A DNA stretch of 64,000 bases, taken from positions 1,798,001-1,862,000 of the forward strand of contig CP046864.1 in the NCBI GenBank assembly GCA_039640495.1, read 5' to 3'. The translations under genes were made by a program, and so were the position numbers. The notes under the pieces were generated by a model. The model was not told where the DNA came from, searched no databases, and saw only the letters and a program-made list of their open reading frames with translations. Below, in pieces: positions 10,780 to 21,017 of the stretch; within the stretch, counting starts at the first letter, position 1, and every line of letters starts with the position of its first letter. Source of the DNA: Rhodobacteraceae bacterium IMCC1335. Its GTDB lineage: Bacteria > Pseudomonadota > Alphaproteobacteria > Rhodobacterales > Rhodobacteraceae.

Positions 10780-11906
10780 GAGGCAACCTGATCATTCAAA
10801 TCTACGCCGCGTTTAAACGGTTTGGCTGCGAAGGCTAGCAAAGCATAACTCATCGCCCCTCCAACCAGCGTCGGCGCGTAAATAAGGGGCCAATAAGACG
10901 GGTTGCCACGCAGCATATCTCCTAATGCGCTTTCGGTAAGCTTGATTACAATCAGCAATAAAATCGCCAATAAAATTTGAGGGCCAGATCCAAATCGGCT
11001 AAAGCTTGCCAAAAGCAGGCTCGCGAAACCGATAAAGGCCGCTACGATGCATAAAAGTGCCTCTTGAATGCGATTGTGAACTTCTTTGTGTAAGCGCGCC
11101 AAAGGTGTATTGGTTTCTTGCAAAATTAGGGCTTGTTCATAAATCATCTCATAGCTCGAAACGGAACTCAAACCCCGTTTCAAAACCGTTTGGGTTCCGA
11201 TAAGATTGCTCACATCATAGGATAAGTCTGAGAATAAAGTTGTCGAAAGCGCATTCGTATCCTGTTGGTATCTCTGCGCCAATCCGTTGACCATGACCAA
11301 CATACTGCGTTCGTCCTCGCGCAATAAATAGGCCGTCTCCGCGCTGTATACTATATTCGTGCTCTTATTGCGGTGATCTGAAAGCAGCACATCCTTTAAT
11401 TCACCGGTGGAGGTTATTTCGCGAATGTAGAAAGTTATGCCCGGGCTGGGATGTAAAAAAACACCTTCTCTCAATAGCCGCGCTGAAATACTGCCCGCAA
11501 TTTCTTGCTCCCGTTGTTTCAAATAGGCATTGCTCACCGGAACGATAAAGTGGCTTAACACTGACATAAACAGTGCGACGATGAGCCCAAATGCCAAAAC
11601 AGGCCGCATCAATCGCCAAGGGCTAAAACCAGTTGCCTGCACAACGGTTAATTCGCTTTCACTGTTGAGCCGATTGGCGACAAAAACCATCGACGCAAAG
11701 GCGGACATGGGCAATATCATCGCTATCACTTTTGGAATTGCCAGCAGCGAAAATTCCAAAAATACCTGTGCAGAGTGACCGCCTGATATCAAACGGTCAA
11801 ACAGAATGACCGCCGTATTCACCCAATAAACCAGCACCAAGACCAATGAGAAAAATCCGAATACGACCAAAAATTGGAAAAACAGATAACGGTCAAAGCG
11901 TGACAC
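10776..11906 (-). CDS. lptF: LPS export ABC transporter permease LptF
   Basis: Partner of LptG in the LptBFG complex. Seen over 376 residues: MSRFDRYLFFQFLVVFGFFS, typical of LptF, then helices ending LPMSAFASMVFVANRLNSESEL with VVQATGFSPWRLMRP (family motif), a periplasmic domain (about 110-280) and C-terminal helices including QILLAILLLIVIKLTESAL. First gene of the minus-strand operon; about 125 bp separate it from divergent pepA, where the promoters of both operons should lie. Confidence 0.93.
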   Translation of the reverse strand: MSRFDRYLFFQFLVVFGFFSLVLVLVYWVNTAVILFDRLISGGHSAQVFLEFSLLAIPKVIAMILPMSAFASMVFVANRLNSESELTVVQATGFSPWRLMRPVLAFGLIVALFMSVLSHFIVPVSNAYLKQREQEIAGSISARLLREGVFLHPSPGITFYIREITSTGELKDVLLSDHRNKSTNIVYSAETAYLLREDERSMLVMVNGLAQRYQQDTNALSTTLFSDLSYDVSNLIGTQTVLKRGLSSVSSYEMIYEQALILQETNTPLARLHKEVHNRIQEALLCIVAAFIGFASLLLASFSRFGSGPQILLAILLLIVIKLTESALGDMLRGNPSYWPLIYAPTLVGGAMSYALLAFAAKPFKRGVDLNDQVAS

Positions 11907-12030
11907 TTAAATCCCCAGTGGCGTTCTACGTTCAAACATGGTTTACCTCAAAGTGATCGCGGGGAAAACTGTTAACTATCCAGATAGACCGGGAAAATGA
12001 TTTTATCTTGTAAATTCTGAGGAGACCTTC

Positions 12031-13503
12031 ATGCCGCCTTATGGAAATTTTAGTTTTGAAAACACTGCCTGGGATGAAGTCGCAGATTATCCCGATCATT
12101 TGGTCGTAACGGTAACGCGTCAAGGAGGCCTCTCGGCTATGGCGCGACGCGTCAACGCGATGTCAAAAGGGGCCATCAAGCGGGTTGTTGAACATAAAAG
12201 CTTTCAAGGCTGCAAGGCGGCCGATGTGATTACGATTTCCTATCCAAGCGGTTTAAAAGCAAGAGCGATCCAGCTTGTGATCTTAGAACGTGGAGAGAAA
12301 CCAGAGATTGTTCGCGAAGCTGGCGTAACAGTGGCAAAACGTTTATCGGGGAAATCAGCCTTGATTTTACTGGGGGCTTTACGCCATTCTGAGCAATTTT
12401 GCTTAGGGCTTGCCCTGAGAAGTTATAAATTTCAAAATTATAAGTCAAAAGAGCAGGATGTGGGGCCTGATTATCGCGTCATGCATGATAAATTGAGTGA
12501 TTTTCGCTCCGATTTTGAAACTGTGCTGTCGATTGTTGACGGGGTGTGCCTGACGCGTGATCTCGTCTCCATGCCCGCGAATATTTTAACAACCGAAACA
12601 TTCGCCGAACATTTGCTTTCATTAACAGAGCATGGTTTGAAAGTTGAGGTTTTAAATGAGGATCGGCTCAAAGAGCTTGGAATGGGCGCACTTTTAAGCG
12701 TTGGACAGGGCTCAAAAAGTCCTTCGAAATTGGTGATTTTAGAGTGGCAAGGGGCGGAGGATGCCGCAGCGCCTTTGGCTTTGGCTGGCAAAGGTGTGGT
12801 GTTCGACACGGGCGGCATATCTATGAAACCCGCTGCTGGCATGGAAGAAATGACCATGGATATGGGGGGCGCTGGCGTGGTTGCGGGTACGATGTTAGCC
12901 CTGGCAAAGCGTAAGGCGAAGGCCAATGTGGTAGGCTTGGTTGGTTTGGTGGAAAACATGCCGTCCGGCGAGGCAATGCGCCCCGGTGATGTTGTGACCT
13001 CTCTCAAGGGTGACACGATTGAAGTGTTGAACACGGATGCCGAAGGCCGTTTGGTGCTATGTGACGTGATGTGGTACGCACAAGACCGCTTCAAGCCCTG
13101 CGCGATGATTGATCTTGCCACTTTGACCGGGGCGATCATCGTTGGTTTGGGCCATGAAAATGCCGGTGTTTTTTCCAACAATGATAAGTTTTGCTCAAGC
13201 TTGCTGGGGGCCGCAGCGCACGAACAAGAAGGCGCTTGGAGGATGCCGCTTTCGCCGGCCTATGATAAATTGTTGAAATCGCCCATAGCTGATATGAAGA
13301 ATATAGGCGGGCGCGCTGCCGGATCGATCACCGCTGCGCAGTTTTTACAGCGCTTTGTAAAAGATGAATTGCCTTGGGCGCATATTGATATTGCCGGGGT
13401 GGCTAAGGTTAAGACTGACACCGCGCATTCTGGCGCTGGAGCAACCGGTTGGGGCGTTATGACGCTAAATCGTTTGGTGCAAGAGATGTTTGAGACTGGA
13501 TAA
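12031..13503 (+). CDS. pepA: Leucyl aminopeptidase (M17)
   Basis: Cytosolic dinuclear-metal aminopeptidase releasing N-terminal residues from peptides. Seen over 490 residues: a divergent N-terminal domain, LALAGKGVVFDTGGISMKP (catalytic Lys and metal Asp), the M17 signature NTDAEGRLVLCD, and LATLTGAIIVGLGHENAGVFSN. A ribosome site GAGGAG lies 7-8 nt before the ATG. Followed after 2 nt by holC; pepA-holC is a conserved proteobacterial pair. Confidence 0.96.
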   Translation: MPPYGNFSFENTAWDEVADYPDHLVVTVTRQGGLSAMARRVNAMSKGAIKRVVEHKSFQGCKAADVITISYPSGLKARAIQLVILERGEKPEIVREAGVTVAKRLSGKSALILLGALRHSEQFCLGLALRSYKFQNYKSKEQDVGPDYRVMHDKLSDFRSDFETVLSIVDGVCLTRDLVSMPANILTTETFAEHLLSLTEHGLKVEVLNEDRLKELGMGALLSVGQGSKSPSKLVILEWQGAEDAAAPLALAGKGVVFDTGGISMKPAAGMEEMTMDMGGAGVVAGTMLALAKRKAKANVVGLVGLVENMPSGEAMRPGDVVTSLKGDTIEVLNTDAEGRLVLCDVMWYAQDRFKPCAMIDLATLTGAIIVGLGHENAGVFSNNDKFCSSLLGAAAHEQEGAWRMPLSPAYDKLLKSPIADMKNIGGRAAGSITAAQFLQRFVKDELPWAHIDIAGVAKVKTDTAHSGAGATGWGVMTLNRLVQEMFETG

Positions 13504-13505
13504 AT

Positions 13506-13958
13506 ATGGGGGCTGTATATTTTTATCACCTCACGCAGAATCCTCTTGAAACGACGCTGCCGCTTTTGCTGCAAAAGGCTGTTGCGGCGGGTTGGCGCAC
13601 AGAGGTGCGGGGCACCGATCCCGCCAGACTGGCATGGTTAGATGAAAGGCTTTGGGTGCAGCAACCCGATGGGTTTTTGCCACATGCGTTGGAAAGCGAA
13701 GCCGAGGCAAGCGAAAGCCCTATCGTGCTCAGCACCGAACCCGTTGATAATGTTCGCTGTAAAATGATTATAGATGGCGCCTTGGTCAGCGTAGCAGAGG
13801 TGCAGGCTTGCGAGCGCGTCTGTGTCTTATTTGATGGTCATAATCTGGATGCCACTCAGGCGGCCCGAGATCTTTGGAAAACTCTGACACAATCTGGCTG
13901 TTCCGCGCAATATTGGTCGGAAGAATCCGGAAAATGGACCAAAAAGGCAGAAGCTTAA
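13506..13958 (+). CDS. holC: DNA polymerase III subunit chi
   Basis: Clamp-loader accessory subunit that links the replisome to SSB. Seen over 150 residues: MGAVYFYHLTQNPLETTLPLLLQKAVAAGW, PARLAWLDERLWVQ, FLPHA and PIVLSTEP, all typical HolC positions; the C-terminal helix SAQYWSEESGKWTKKAEA is also typical of alphaproteobacterial copies. Starts 2 nt after pepA. Its stop overlaps the stop of the convergent aspartic protease gene. Confidence 0.93.
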   Translation: MGAVYFYHLTQNPLETTLPLLLQKAVAAGWRTEVRGTDPARLAWLDERLWVQQPDGFLPHALESEAEASESPIVLSTEPVDNVRCKMIIDGALVSVAEVQACERVCVLFDGHNLDATQAARDLWKTLTQSGCSAQYWSEESGKWTKKAEA

Positions 13959-14557
13959 CGCCAGATTGAAATATGATCCTGGGTGATTTCTAAGCGCGAA
14001 AATTTGCTCAGATAGCTCATGCCCAATAATGAAACTGGCAACTCACCCGCATTGACATAAGCGGCGATGTTGCGATCCACATGCTTTTCCAGCGCAACCG
14101 TGGCCAAGCGAACGGGGGCCAATTTCACCTCTCCATTGGCTGTATTCGCGCGATCCCAAAACGCCAATTTGTCAAGATCAAACCCCAAGCTTTGCGCATC
14201 TTTTTGACTGAGAATAACGGTTGTGGCGCCGGTATCGATTAAAAAGGGGATCTCTGTGCCATTTACGTTTAAAGTTACATGGAAATGGCCATCCGCCTGT
14301 TTCGGAATAAGAATCGCGCCGTCTTGCAGCAGCAGTTTCGTGGCAGGTGCGCTGTTTTTGCGGATATCGTTCCAAAGCGCAGCTGCAAAAGCCACCCCCG
14401 CTATCACCAAGAGCCATACTGCCAATTGACGAAGCGTTTTCCAAAACCCTGTACGAGACATTAGGACCGACCCGATCAAAACGGCCGTAAGCAATGTTAA
14501 ATATGTGAGATGGGCATAATCGATATTTGGCACGGCGCTACTTTTGAAAAATTTCAC
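13955..14557 (-). CDS. Retropepsin-like membrane-anchored aspartic protease (TIGR02281 type)
   Basis: Clan AA aspartic protease found widely in alphaproteobacteria, role unknown. Seen: two N-terminal membrane helices (about residues 15-35 and 43-62), then a periplasmic domain with FLIDTGATTVILSQKDA holding the catalytic D-T-G-A-T, and LLGMSYLSKFSRLEITQD at the end. The ATG start overlaps marC by 20 nt; a GTG at 14533, just after the marC stop, gives 192 residues and also fits. Probably cotranscribed with marC. Confidence 0.9.
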   Translation of the reverse strand: MKFFKSSAVPNIDYAHLTYLTLLTAVLIGSVLMSRTGFWKTLRQLAVWLLVIAGVAFAAALWNDIRKNSAPATKLLLQDGAILIPKQADGHFHVTLNVNGTEIPFLIDTGATTVILSQKDAQSLGFDLDKLAFWDRANTANGEVKLAPVRLATVALEKHVDRNIAAYVNAGELPVSLLGMSYLSKFSRLEITQDHISIWR

Positions 14558-15176
14558 TCAACACAAGCGATAATCCCTCTAAGATAAACTGAACGGCCAG
14601 GGCGGCAAGCAGCATTCCCAGCAATCTGGTGACAACTTCGGTTCCGGTGTCGCCCAAGGCTTTTTCGATCATAGGCGCGGTTAAAAAGCTTAAAAACACC
14701 AAAATAATGACGGCCAGCATTACCAAGCTGAGCGTGATCGTTCCGGCAATATCGGGATGCGTTGAGGAGAGTAAAATCATCGTGGTAATTGCACCTGGCC
14801 CCGCGATTAAAGGAATGGCAAGGGGGAATACCGATGGATCATTTTCGGCCGGTTCAGCTTCGCTTTGCGCCGCGCGACGTTTGCGTCGCCCCGTGAACAA
14901 CATATCAAGCGCCGTAAGAAACAACAGTATACCGCCTGAAATCCGAAACGCCGGCAGCGAAATGCCCAGAAAGGTTAACACCGACTCACCAAATAGGCAG
15001 AAAATCAACAGAATGACGGCGCCGATCACTGTTGCACGCAAGGCAATGGCCCGCCGCGCCGCGATGGTTTCGCCATTGGTCAAGCTGACAAATACCGGGG
15101 TTAACCCGATCGGGTCAATGATGACGAAGAGCGTTACGAAAGATGTGATAAAAAGCGTGGTGCTGAAATCAAACAA
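14538..15176 (-). CDS. MarC family integral membrane protein, TTG start
   Basis: Six-helix membrane protein of the MarC/YhgN family; the physiological role is unsettled. The frame stays open upstream to 15347, but the family begins with the hydrophobic stretch FDFSTTLFITSFVTLFVIIDPIGL. A TTG at 15176 preceded by AAAGGA with a 9-nt spacer gives the standard 212 residues, so I chose it. Seen: IDPIGLTPVFVSLTNG, LAIPLIAGPGAITTMILL (family signature) and a basic/acidic cytoplasmic loop around residues 95-120. Confidence 0.88.
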   Translation of the reverse strand: MFDFSTTLFITSFVTLFVIIDPIGLTPVFVSLTNGETIAARRAIALRATVIGAVILLIFCLFGESVLTFLGISLPAFRISGGILLFLTALDMLFTGRRKRRAAQSEAEPAENDPSVFPLAIPLIAGPGAITTMILLSSTHPDIAGTITLSLVMLAVIILVFLSFLTAPMIEKALGDTGTEVVTRLLGMLLAALAVQFILEGLSLVLSEIFQK

Positions 15177-15301
15177 AATTTTATATCCTTTTAAACATGC
15201 ATCATTGAAACCGGCTTTGCGATGGCTCTCTGTAAGCGCTGTAGATGCCGCAATTGCTTTTTGCAAAGGGCGATTGGCGTAAAATCGGCCAGCCTTTAAA
15301 A

Positions 15302-17155
15302 CTAATGGTTTTCGGCTAATTCTAGTTTTTCTTGGGCCGCCAACCATAGCGCTTCGGCGCGTTCAAGTGCCTCCATGACTTCGGCGTATTTTTTATTCCA
15401 AGTGGCCAATTCACCAATCCGAGTATCGTCATAAAGCGCAGAATCGGCAAGTTTTATTGCCAATTTATCCCGCATTTCATTTAACTTTTCCAGCCGCGCC
15501 TCTGATTTGCGAACATCGCTGCGCAGCGAAAGTATTTTTTCGCGGCTTGCTGGTTTCGGGCGCTCGGCCTTGATTGCATTTTTTTTAGCGGGCTTGTCGA
15601 CGCTGAGTAATTGTTTGCGATAGCTTTCTAGATCTTCTTCATAAGGCGTTACGCGGCCATTATTCACAAGCCATAACCGATCCGCCACCAATTCCAAAAG
15701 ATGCATATCATGACTGACTAAAATTACAGCTCCAGAATAGGCGGTCAGGGCCTCAACCAATGCTTCGCGGCTTTCGATATCCAAGTGGTTGGTTGGCTCA
15801 TCAAGGATCAAAAGATGTGGGGCGTCAATCGTCGCTAGTAATAAAGACAGCCGCGCCTTTTGCCCGCCGGATAATCGGCCAACAAGTATTTCTGCTTGTT
15901 CCGCGCCAATGCCAAAGCCACCCAATATAGCGCGCAGCTGCGCCGGTGTTTTGGAAGGGCGCAGACGTCGAACGTGATCAATCGGTGTTTCATCGACATA
16001 AAGTTCATCGACTTGATGCTGGGCGAAATAGCCGATCCGTAATTTTGAGGATTGCACCAGCTGCCCTAGCATAGGCTTTAAACGCCCTGAAATCAATTTT
16101 GCCAGCGTAGATTTTCCCTGACCGTTTTGGCCCAAAAGCGCAATGCGATCATCTTGATCAATACGCAGATCCAATCGAGATAAAACGGTGGTTTCGCCAT
16201 ATCCGGCGGTGCCGTTTTCAATCCTTAGGATCGGCGGTGACAGTTCTTCGGGCGTGGGAAAACTAAAGCGGCGCAACGCGGCTTCTTGCGGGCGCGTGAT
16301 CGGCTCTAGCCGAGCGATGGCTTTTAGGCGTGATTGTGCCTGCCGGGCTTTATCAGCCTTATAACGAAACCGATCCACGTAGGATTGCAAATGTGCGCGG
16401 CGGGTTTCTTGTTTTTTGGCCTCAGATTCTGCGGCGGCCAAGCGCGCGGCTCGGGTTTTCGCAAATGTATCATATCCGCCGCCATAAAGTTGCAACTTTT
16501 TATCCTCTAAATGTAAAATCGTGCTGACTGATCGGTTTAATAGGCCGCGATCATGGCTTATGATTAAAACCGTATGAGGGTATTTGAGAAGATAGTTTTC
16601 AAGCCAAAGCGCGCCTTCCAAATCCAGATAATTTGTTGGCTCATCCAAAAGCAGCACATCAGGTTGCGAGAATAAAACCGCCGCCAAGGCCACGCGCATC
16701 CGCCAGCCCCCTGAAAAGGCACTGCACGGCATCTGTTGTTTTTTTGAATCAAAGCCCAGCCCGCGCAAAATACTGCTTGCGCGCGCCTCAGCTGACCATG
16801 CATCGATATCCGCCAGACGGGTTTGGATATCGCTGATCCGGGCCGCATCGGTGGCCCGCTCAGATTCTTTTAGCAAATTGGCCCGTTCAAGATCAGCGGC
16901 TAAAACCGTATCGAGCAGCGAAACCTCATTTCCGGGCACTTCTTGAGCGACGCCGCCAATTCTGGCTTGGCGGGGTAAAGTGATGCTGCCGCCCTCTAAT
17001 CCCAATTCGCCGCGGATCAAACGAAACAACGTGGTTTTGCCCGTGCCATTTCGCCCCACAACGCCCACTTTATGCCCTGCCGGAATAATTGCCGTTGCGT
17101 TTTCGAGCAAAAGCCGGCCTTCCACAGAATAGCTGATATCGTTAATTTTCAACAT
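15302..17155 (-). CDS. ABC-F family ATPase
   Basis: Soluble duplicated ABC ATPase, part of a family acting on ribosomes (YheS/Uup group). Seen over 617 residues: first Walker A VGRNGTGKTTLFRLI, signature FSGGWRMRVALA, Walker B DVLLLDEPTNYLDL; a charged linker rich in Arg/Lys (residues about 235-290); second Walker A LLGQNGQGKSTLAKLI, signature LSGGQKARLSLLL, Walker B LLILDEPTNHLDI; and a C-terminal coiled coil (about 540-610). No membrane segments. Closest by layout to YheS; the exact subfamily cannot be fixed by eye. Divergent from ndk. Confidence 0.93.
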   Translation of the reverse strand: MLKINDISYSVEGRLLLENATAIIPAGHKVGVVGRNGTGKTTLFRLIRGELGLEGGSITLPRQARIGGVAQEVPGNEVSLLDTVLAADLERANLLKESERATDAARISDIQTRLADIDAWSAEARASSILRGLGFDSKKQQMPCSAFSGGWRMRVALAAVLFSQPDVLLLDEPTNYLDLEGALWLENYLLKYPHTVLIISHDRGLLNRSVSTILHLEDKKLQLYGGGYDTFAKTRAARLAAAESEAKKQETRRAHLQSYVDRFRYKADKARQAQSRLKAIARLEPITRPQEAALRRFSFPTPEELSPPILRIENGTAGYGETTVLSRLDLRIDQDDRIALLGQNGQGKSTLAKLISGRLKPMLGQLVQSSKLRIGYFAQHQVDELYVDETPIDHVRRLRPSKTPAQLRAILGGFGIGAEQAEILVGRLSGGQKARLSLLLATIDAPHLLILDEPTNHLDIESREALVEALTAYSGAVILVSHDMHLLELVADRLWLVNNGRVTPYEEDLESYRKQLLSVDKPAKKNAIKAERPKPASREKILSLRSDVRKSEARLEKLNEMRDKLAIKLADSALYDDTRIGELATWNKKYAEVMEALERAEALWLAAQEKLELAENH

Positions 17156-17360
17156 GCGCGTGGCTTAGCAGGCAGCTTTATGAGACACCAGTTGCAAATC
17201 GCAAGATAAAAGCAAATCGAAAGCTTTTTTAAACGGGTCGCCTTTGTTGCGATGTTTTTCCAAAAGCGGCTTTTCAAAAGCGCGACGTCATGTTAGGGCG
17301 CTAGCGTTTTCATGGCGGTGGGCAAGGGGTCTGCTGCTTTGGCATAAAGGATAATCTAAC

Positions 17361-17783
17361 ATGGCTCTCGAGCGTACTTTCAGCATCATCAAACCCGATG
17401 CAACCCGTCGGAACTTAACCGGCAAAATCAATGCAAAATTTGAAGAGGCAGGTTTGCGCATCGTTGCGCAAAAACGCATTCATATGACAAAAGCCCAAGC
17501 TGGTGTGTTTTATGGCGTGCATGCGGAGCGCCCTTTTTATGACGAGCTTTGTGAATTCATGTCTTCTGAGCCCGTCATTGTGCAGGTTCTGGAAGGCGAG
17601 GGCGCAATTGCAAAAAATCGTGAAGTGATGGGCGCAACCAACCCAGCCGATGCCGCCGCCGGCACAATTCGCGCAGAATTTGCTGAATCTGTGGGTGAAA
17701 ACTCAGTTCATGGCTCTGACGCACCAGAAACAGCTGCAGAAGAAATAGCGTATTTCTTTTCCGGTATCGAGCTGGTCGGCTAA
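17361..17783 (+). CDS. ndk: Nucleoside diphosphate kinase
   Basis: Transfers gamma-phosphate between NTPs and NDPs. Seen over 140 residues: [53 protein letters not shown] and the active-site [20 protein letters not shown] with the phosphohistidine in VHGSD. Complete and standard length. The hairpin at 17851-17877 probably terminates it. Confidence 0.98.
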   Translation: MALERTFSIIKPDATRRNLTGKINAKFEEAGLRIVAQKRIHMTKAQAGVFYGVHAERPFYDELCEFMSSEPVIVQVLEGEGAIAKNREVMGATNPADAAAGTIRAEFAESVGENSVHGSDAPETAAEEIAYFFSGIELVG

Positions 17784-17850
17784 ACCACTCTAATGTTTAT
17801 TGGGGTGGATGCTGCGCTTTTATGAGCAATACGCGTTTGTTCCCTTAAAA

Positions 17851-17877
17851 GGGCTGAATTCTTCAGCTCTTTTTTTT
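17851..17877 (+). terminator. Rho-independent terminator after ndk, shared with the tfoX-C gene
   Basis: GGGCTGAA, short loop, TTCAGCTC, then eight or more T. On the minus strand the stem contains the stop codon region of the convergent TfoX-C gene, so the hairpin can serve both directions. Confidence 0.8.
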
Positions 17878-18204
17878 ATGCAGGCCTATTTCGTTAATAA
17901 TGCGTTCAAAATCTGCATCTTGTGCGCTTTGATTAAAGTGAGCTTTGCTTTTAATAAAATCAAAGCGCGTGCGAAGGGTTTGTTTTTCTTTTGCAGTGCA
18001 ATCGTTCCTGGGGCGGTTTTGCAACCCCATGACCAAAGCGTAATAGCCTTTTAAATGCGGAGAAAACCCATTGCTTAAAAGCCGATGATAACTTTCATCT
18101 GCGCCCAGGGCGCGAATGATTTGGGCGTCATATATGCCAATAGCGTTGAAAGCGACTTCCATTTTCGGGCCCAAATTTCTGATAGAAGAAACTCTATCGT
18201 TCAT
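17863..18204 (-). CDS. TfoX C-terminal domain-only protein
   Basis: A 113-residue protein matching only the C-terminal domain of TfoX/Sxy competence regulators. Seen: RNLGPKMEVAFNAIGIYDAQ, IRALGADESYHRLLSNG and YALVMGLQNRPRNDCTAKEK, the usual helical motifs; the N-terminal TfoX domain is absent. The ATG at 18204 overlaps the aminotransferase stop (ATGA); upstream in-frame codons lie inside that gene. A role in competence should not be assumed for a stand-alone domain. Confidence 0.8.
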   Translation of the reverse strand: MNDRVSSIRNLGPKMEVAFNAIGIYDAQIIRALGADESYHRLLSNGFSPHLKGYYALVMGLQNRPRNDCTAKEKQTLRTRFDFIKSKAHFNQSAQDADFERIINEIGLHKKKS

Positions 18205-19400
18205 TTTGAAGCGAGGGCGCTTGCAAAGTCGCACAAGTCTGTAAGCGCTTTGCTGAACATAGCGTCTTCAACGGTCATAGCAACGCGGATATGCCCTGCG
18301 GCGGCGGCGCCAAAGCTTTCTCCGGGCATAACCGCAATTTTGCGTTCTTCGAGCAGCGCATTTGCGAAAGTTTCGCCGTTAAGGCCTGTGCTGCGAATAT
18401 CAAGCATAAGATACATGGTTCCTTGCGGCGGCGTGACGTTTATTTGCGGAAAATCTTTCAAAATCTCAAGCGCGAGTTTTCGACGGCGTTCAAATGGCGC
18501 TGCAACAGAGATACATGCGCTGGATCCCAACTTTAGTGCATATTCGGCGGCGTCTTGAATAAAGCCCACCACCCCGTAATTGCTAACAGTGGCCAGATCG
18601 CTGAGCTTGGCAATAATATCTTCCGGTCCGATCACCCAACCGATACGGCTGCCCGTCATCGCATGGCTTTTTGACATTGACCCCACGATCAGGCTGCGCT
18701 CTTTCATGCCGGGTAATGAGCGGGGCGTGATATGCTGCCCAGACCAAACTTGCGAGGAATAGACCTCATCAGAAATCAGCCATAAATCATGTTTCCGACA
18801 GGTATCCGCGATGATCTCAAGCGTTTCTTGGCCGTACACAACGCCCGTTGGATTGTTTGGAGAGTTGATAAGCAAGGATGCAGCGCCTTTTGCTGCCGCG
18901 TTTAAACTGGCCCAGATTGGTTGAAATCCGTCACTCGCCTTGGCGGCAATTGCAACGGGATTAAGGCTGAGCGCGCGCAGCATCCCTGGATAGGTGGTGT
19001 AATACGGATCTATATAAAGCGCTTTGTCATGAGGGTTGCAGGCCGCCAGATGCGCAGCGAATAAAGCGGCCTGAGCGCCCGGGGTGATCAGAACATTTTC
19101 GGCGCTTGTTGGCACTTGAGTTTGCGTTTGATGGTGGGCCGCTACGATCTTTCGCAACCCTTGCGTTCCGGGTACCGGTGCATATCCAGTATGCCCATCT
19201 TTTGCCGAGCGCTGCATGGCTTTTAAAATATCTGGCGCGGTTTTTATATCATGCTCACCAATCGTCAGCTCAATCACAGCGTGGCCTTGGGCAATCATTT
19301 CGCGGGCTTTCATAAAAACCCCCCATCCATCTGACAGGCCTTCGGGCACGATATTGCGAATACGTTGTGATGGCAGCACGGGCCAATTCCTTATCTTCAT
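18201..19400 (-). CDS. Class I/II PLP-dependent aminotransferase
   Basis: Fold-type I aminotransferase of the aspartate/aromatic group. Seen over 399 residues: ELTIGEHDIKTAPDILKAM, LLINSPNNPTGVVYGQE, LWLISDEVYSSQVW (PLP-ring Asp and Tyr) and SLIVGSMSKSHAMTGSRIGW with the Schiff-base Lys and phosphate-binding Arg, then GHIRVAMT with the carboxylate-binding Arg. The substrate pair is not evident. The gene overlaps tfoX-C by 4 nt. Confidence 0.9.
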   Translation of the reverse strand: MKIRNWPVLPSQRIRNIVPEGLSDGWGVFMKAREMIAQGHAVIELTIGEHDIKTAPDILKAMQRSAKDGHTGYAPVPGTQGLRKIVAAHHQTQTQVPTSAENVLITPGAQAALFAAHLAACNPHDKALYIDPYYTTYPGMLRALSLNPVAIAAKASDGFQPIWASLNAAAKGAASLLINSPNNPTGVVYGQETLEIIADTCRKHDLWLISDEVYSSQVWSGQHITPRSLPGMKERSLIVGSMSKSHAMTGSRIGWVIGPEDIIAKLSDLATVSNYGVVGFIQDAAEYALKLGSSACISVAAPFERRRKLALEILKDFPQINVTPPQGTMYLMLDIRSTGLNGETFANALLEERKIAVMPGESFGAAAAGHIRVAMTVEDAMFSKALTDLCDFASALASK

Positions 19401-19598
19401 CTAAACTTCAAGTTTGAAGGGATTTTTAGGCCGCATCCCGCGGGTAAACTTCACATTAGGAACACTCTATGGGCACAAACCATGGCGTTATTCGCACAGA
19501 AATGTCAACCACTGCCAATTTTAGACTATTTCTGATGTTTCCAAGCACGCATGAAATTGCTAAGCCGCTTCGATAAAGAACCAATGGGCCGTAAACTC

Positions 19599-20963
19599 AT
19601 GACAACGCTTTCACTGCATAATACTCTTGCTCGTGCCAAACAGCTTTTTGTGCCTTTGGACCCCAAAAATATACGGATCTATCTATGCGGGCCAACAGTC
19701 TATGATCGGGCACATTTGGGGAATGCGCGCAATGTAATCATGTTTGATGTGTTGTTCCGGGTTTTGCGCAAATTATATGGAGAGGCGCATGTCACCTATG
19801 TGCGCAACTTTACGGATATTGATGATAAAATTAATGCCAAAGCCTCTGAAACAGGACGCTCGATCGCAGAGATCACGCAAGAAACCACGGCTTGGTACCT
19901 GCAAGATATGGCCGATTTGGGCAACCTAGATCCGACGCATATGCCGCGCGCCACGGCTTATGTGCCACAGATGATCCAAATGATCGAAAATCTGATCAAC
20001 GCAGAACACGCCTATGCCGCCGATGGTCACGTTTTATTTGCCGTTGACAGTTATGCAGATTATGGGCGGCTTTCGGGGCGCGCGATTGATGATATGCTTG
20101 CAGGAGCGCGCGTCGAAGTGGCGCCTTATAAGCGCAACCCGATGGATTTCGTGCTTTGGAAACCCTCGAGCGGGGATCAGCCCGGATGGCAAAGCCCTTG
20201 GGGATTTGGTCGGCCGGGGTGGCATATTGAATGTTCGGCCATGTCGCTTGATCTCTTGGGTGAAAGCTTTGATATCCATGGCGGCGGTAATGATTTAACC
20301 TTTCCCCACCATGAGAATGAAATTGCACAAAGCTGCTGCGCGCATCCAAAAAGCCAGTTCGCGCAGGTTTGGCTGCACAATGAAATGCTGCAGGTGGATG
20401 GTAAGAAAATGTCGAAATCCCTGGGCAATTTCTTTACGGTACGGGATTTGATTGAGCAGGGATTTGCCGGAGAGGTGATCCGCTTTGTGTTTCTTTCAAC
20501 GCATTATAGCAAGCCCATGGACTGGACCAAAGATCGCGCGCAAGACGCCGAGAAAACGCTGCGTAAATGGCGCAAACTCACCGCGGGCGTTGCGGCGGCA
20601 AAGATTGTGCCCGCCTGCGTGTTGGATCCGCTTTGTGATGATCTTAACACGGCCGGCGCGATTGCGGGCTTGCACAGCTTGCTGGCGCAGGAAGATTTGT
20701 CTGGTTTGAAAGCAGGGGCTCAAATGTTGGGCCTTCTTGAGCCATCAATGGGCGCTTGGGCGCAAGCCGTTGATCTGTCACAATTTGAAACCTTGCTTGA
20801 GACAACGCGTGCCCAAGCAATGCAGGATAAAGACTTTGCAGAACTTGATCGGTTGAAATTAGCCCTGCAAAGCGCGGGGGTCGAAGTGCGGATGAGCAAA
20901 ACGGGTATCGAACTCTTGGCGGGGCCGGGGTTTGACCCAAAGCGCTTAGATACGCTTTTGTAA
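19599..20963 (+). CDS. cysS: Cysteinyl-tRNA synthetase
   Basis: Charges tRNA-Cys. Chosen start [15 protein letters not shown] gives 454 residues, like homologues; two ATGs 15 and 48 nt upstream are alternatives. Seen: [19 protein letters not shown] (zinc Cys and the HIGH-type HLGN), [22 protein letters not shown] with [10 protein letters not shown] (zinc ligands), [11 protein letters not shown] (KMSKS loop) and a C-terminal helical DALR-like domain. Complete. Confidence 0.97.
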   Translation: MTTLSLHNTLARAKQLFVPLDPKNIRIYLCGPTVYDRAHLGNARNVIMFDVLFRVLRKLYGEAHVTYVRNFTDIDDKINAKASETGRSIAEITQETTAWYLQDMADLGNLDPTHMPRATAYVPQMIQMIENLINAEHAYAADGHVLFAVDSYADYGRLSGRAIDDMLAGARVEVAPYKRNPMDFVLWKPSSGDQPGWQSPWGFGRPGWHIECSAMSLDLLGESFDIHGGGNDLTFPHHENEIAQSCCAHPKSQFAQVWLHNEMLQVDGKKMSKSLGNFFTVRDLIEQGFAGEVIRFVFLSTHYSKPMDWTKDRAQDAEKTLRKWRKLTAGVAAAKIVPACVLDPLCDDLNTAGAIAGLHSLLAQEDLSGLKAGAQMLGLLEPSMGAWAQAVDLSQFETLLETTRAQAMQDKDFAELDRLKLALQSAGVEVRMSKTGIELLAGPGFDPKRLDTLL

Positions 20964-21017
20964 TGGCTTTCTATCCGCGTCACTTGGCTGTAGCTTAGGC
21001 GTAAAGCGTATTAAGAT

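Noticed and set aside
12471..13181. 236-residue open frame antisense to pepA
   Set aside because: It mirrors the codon pattern of pepA, which has complete M17 motifs; no domain is visible on the other strand.
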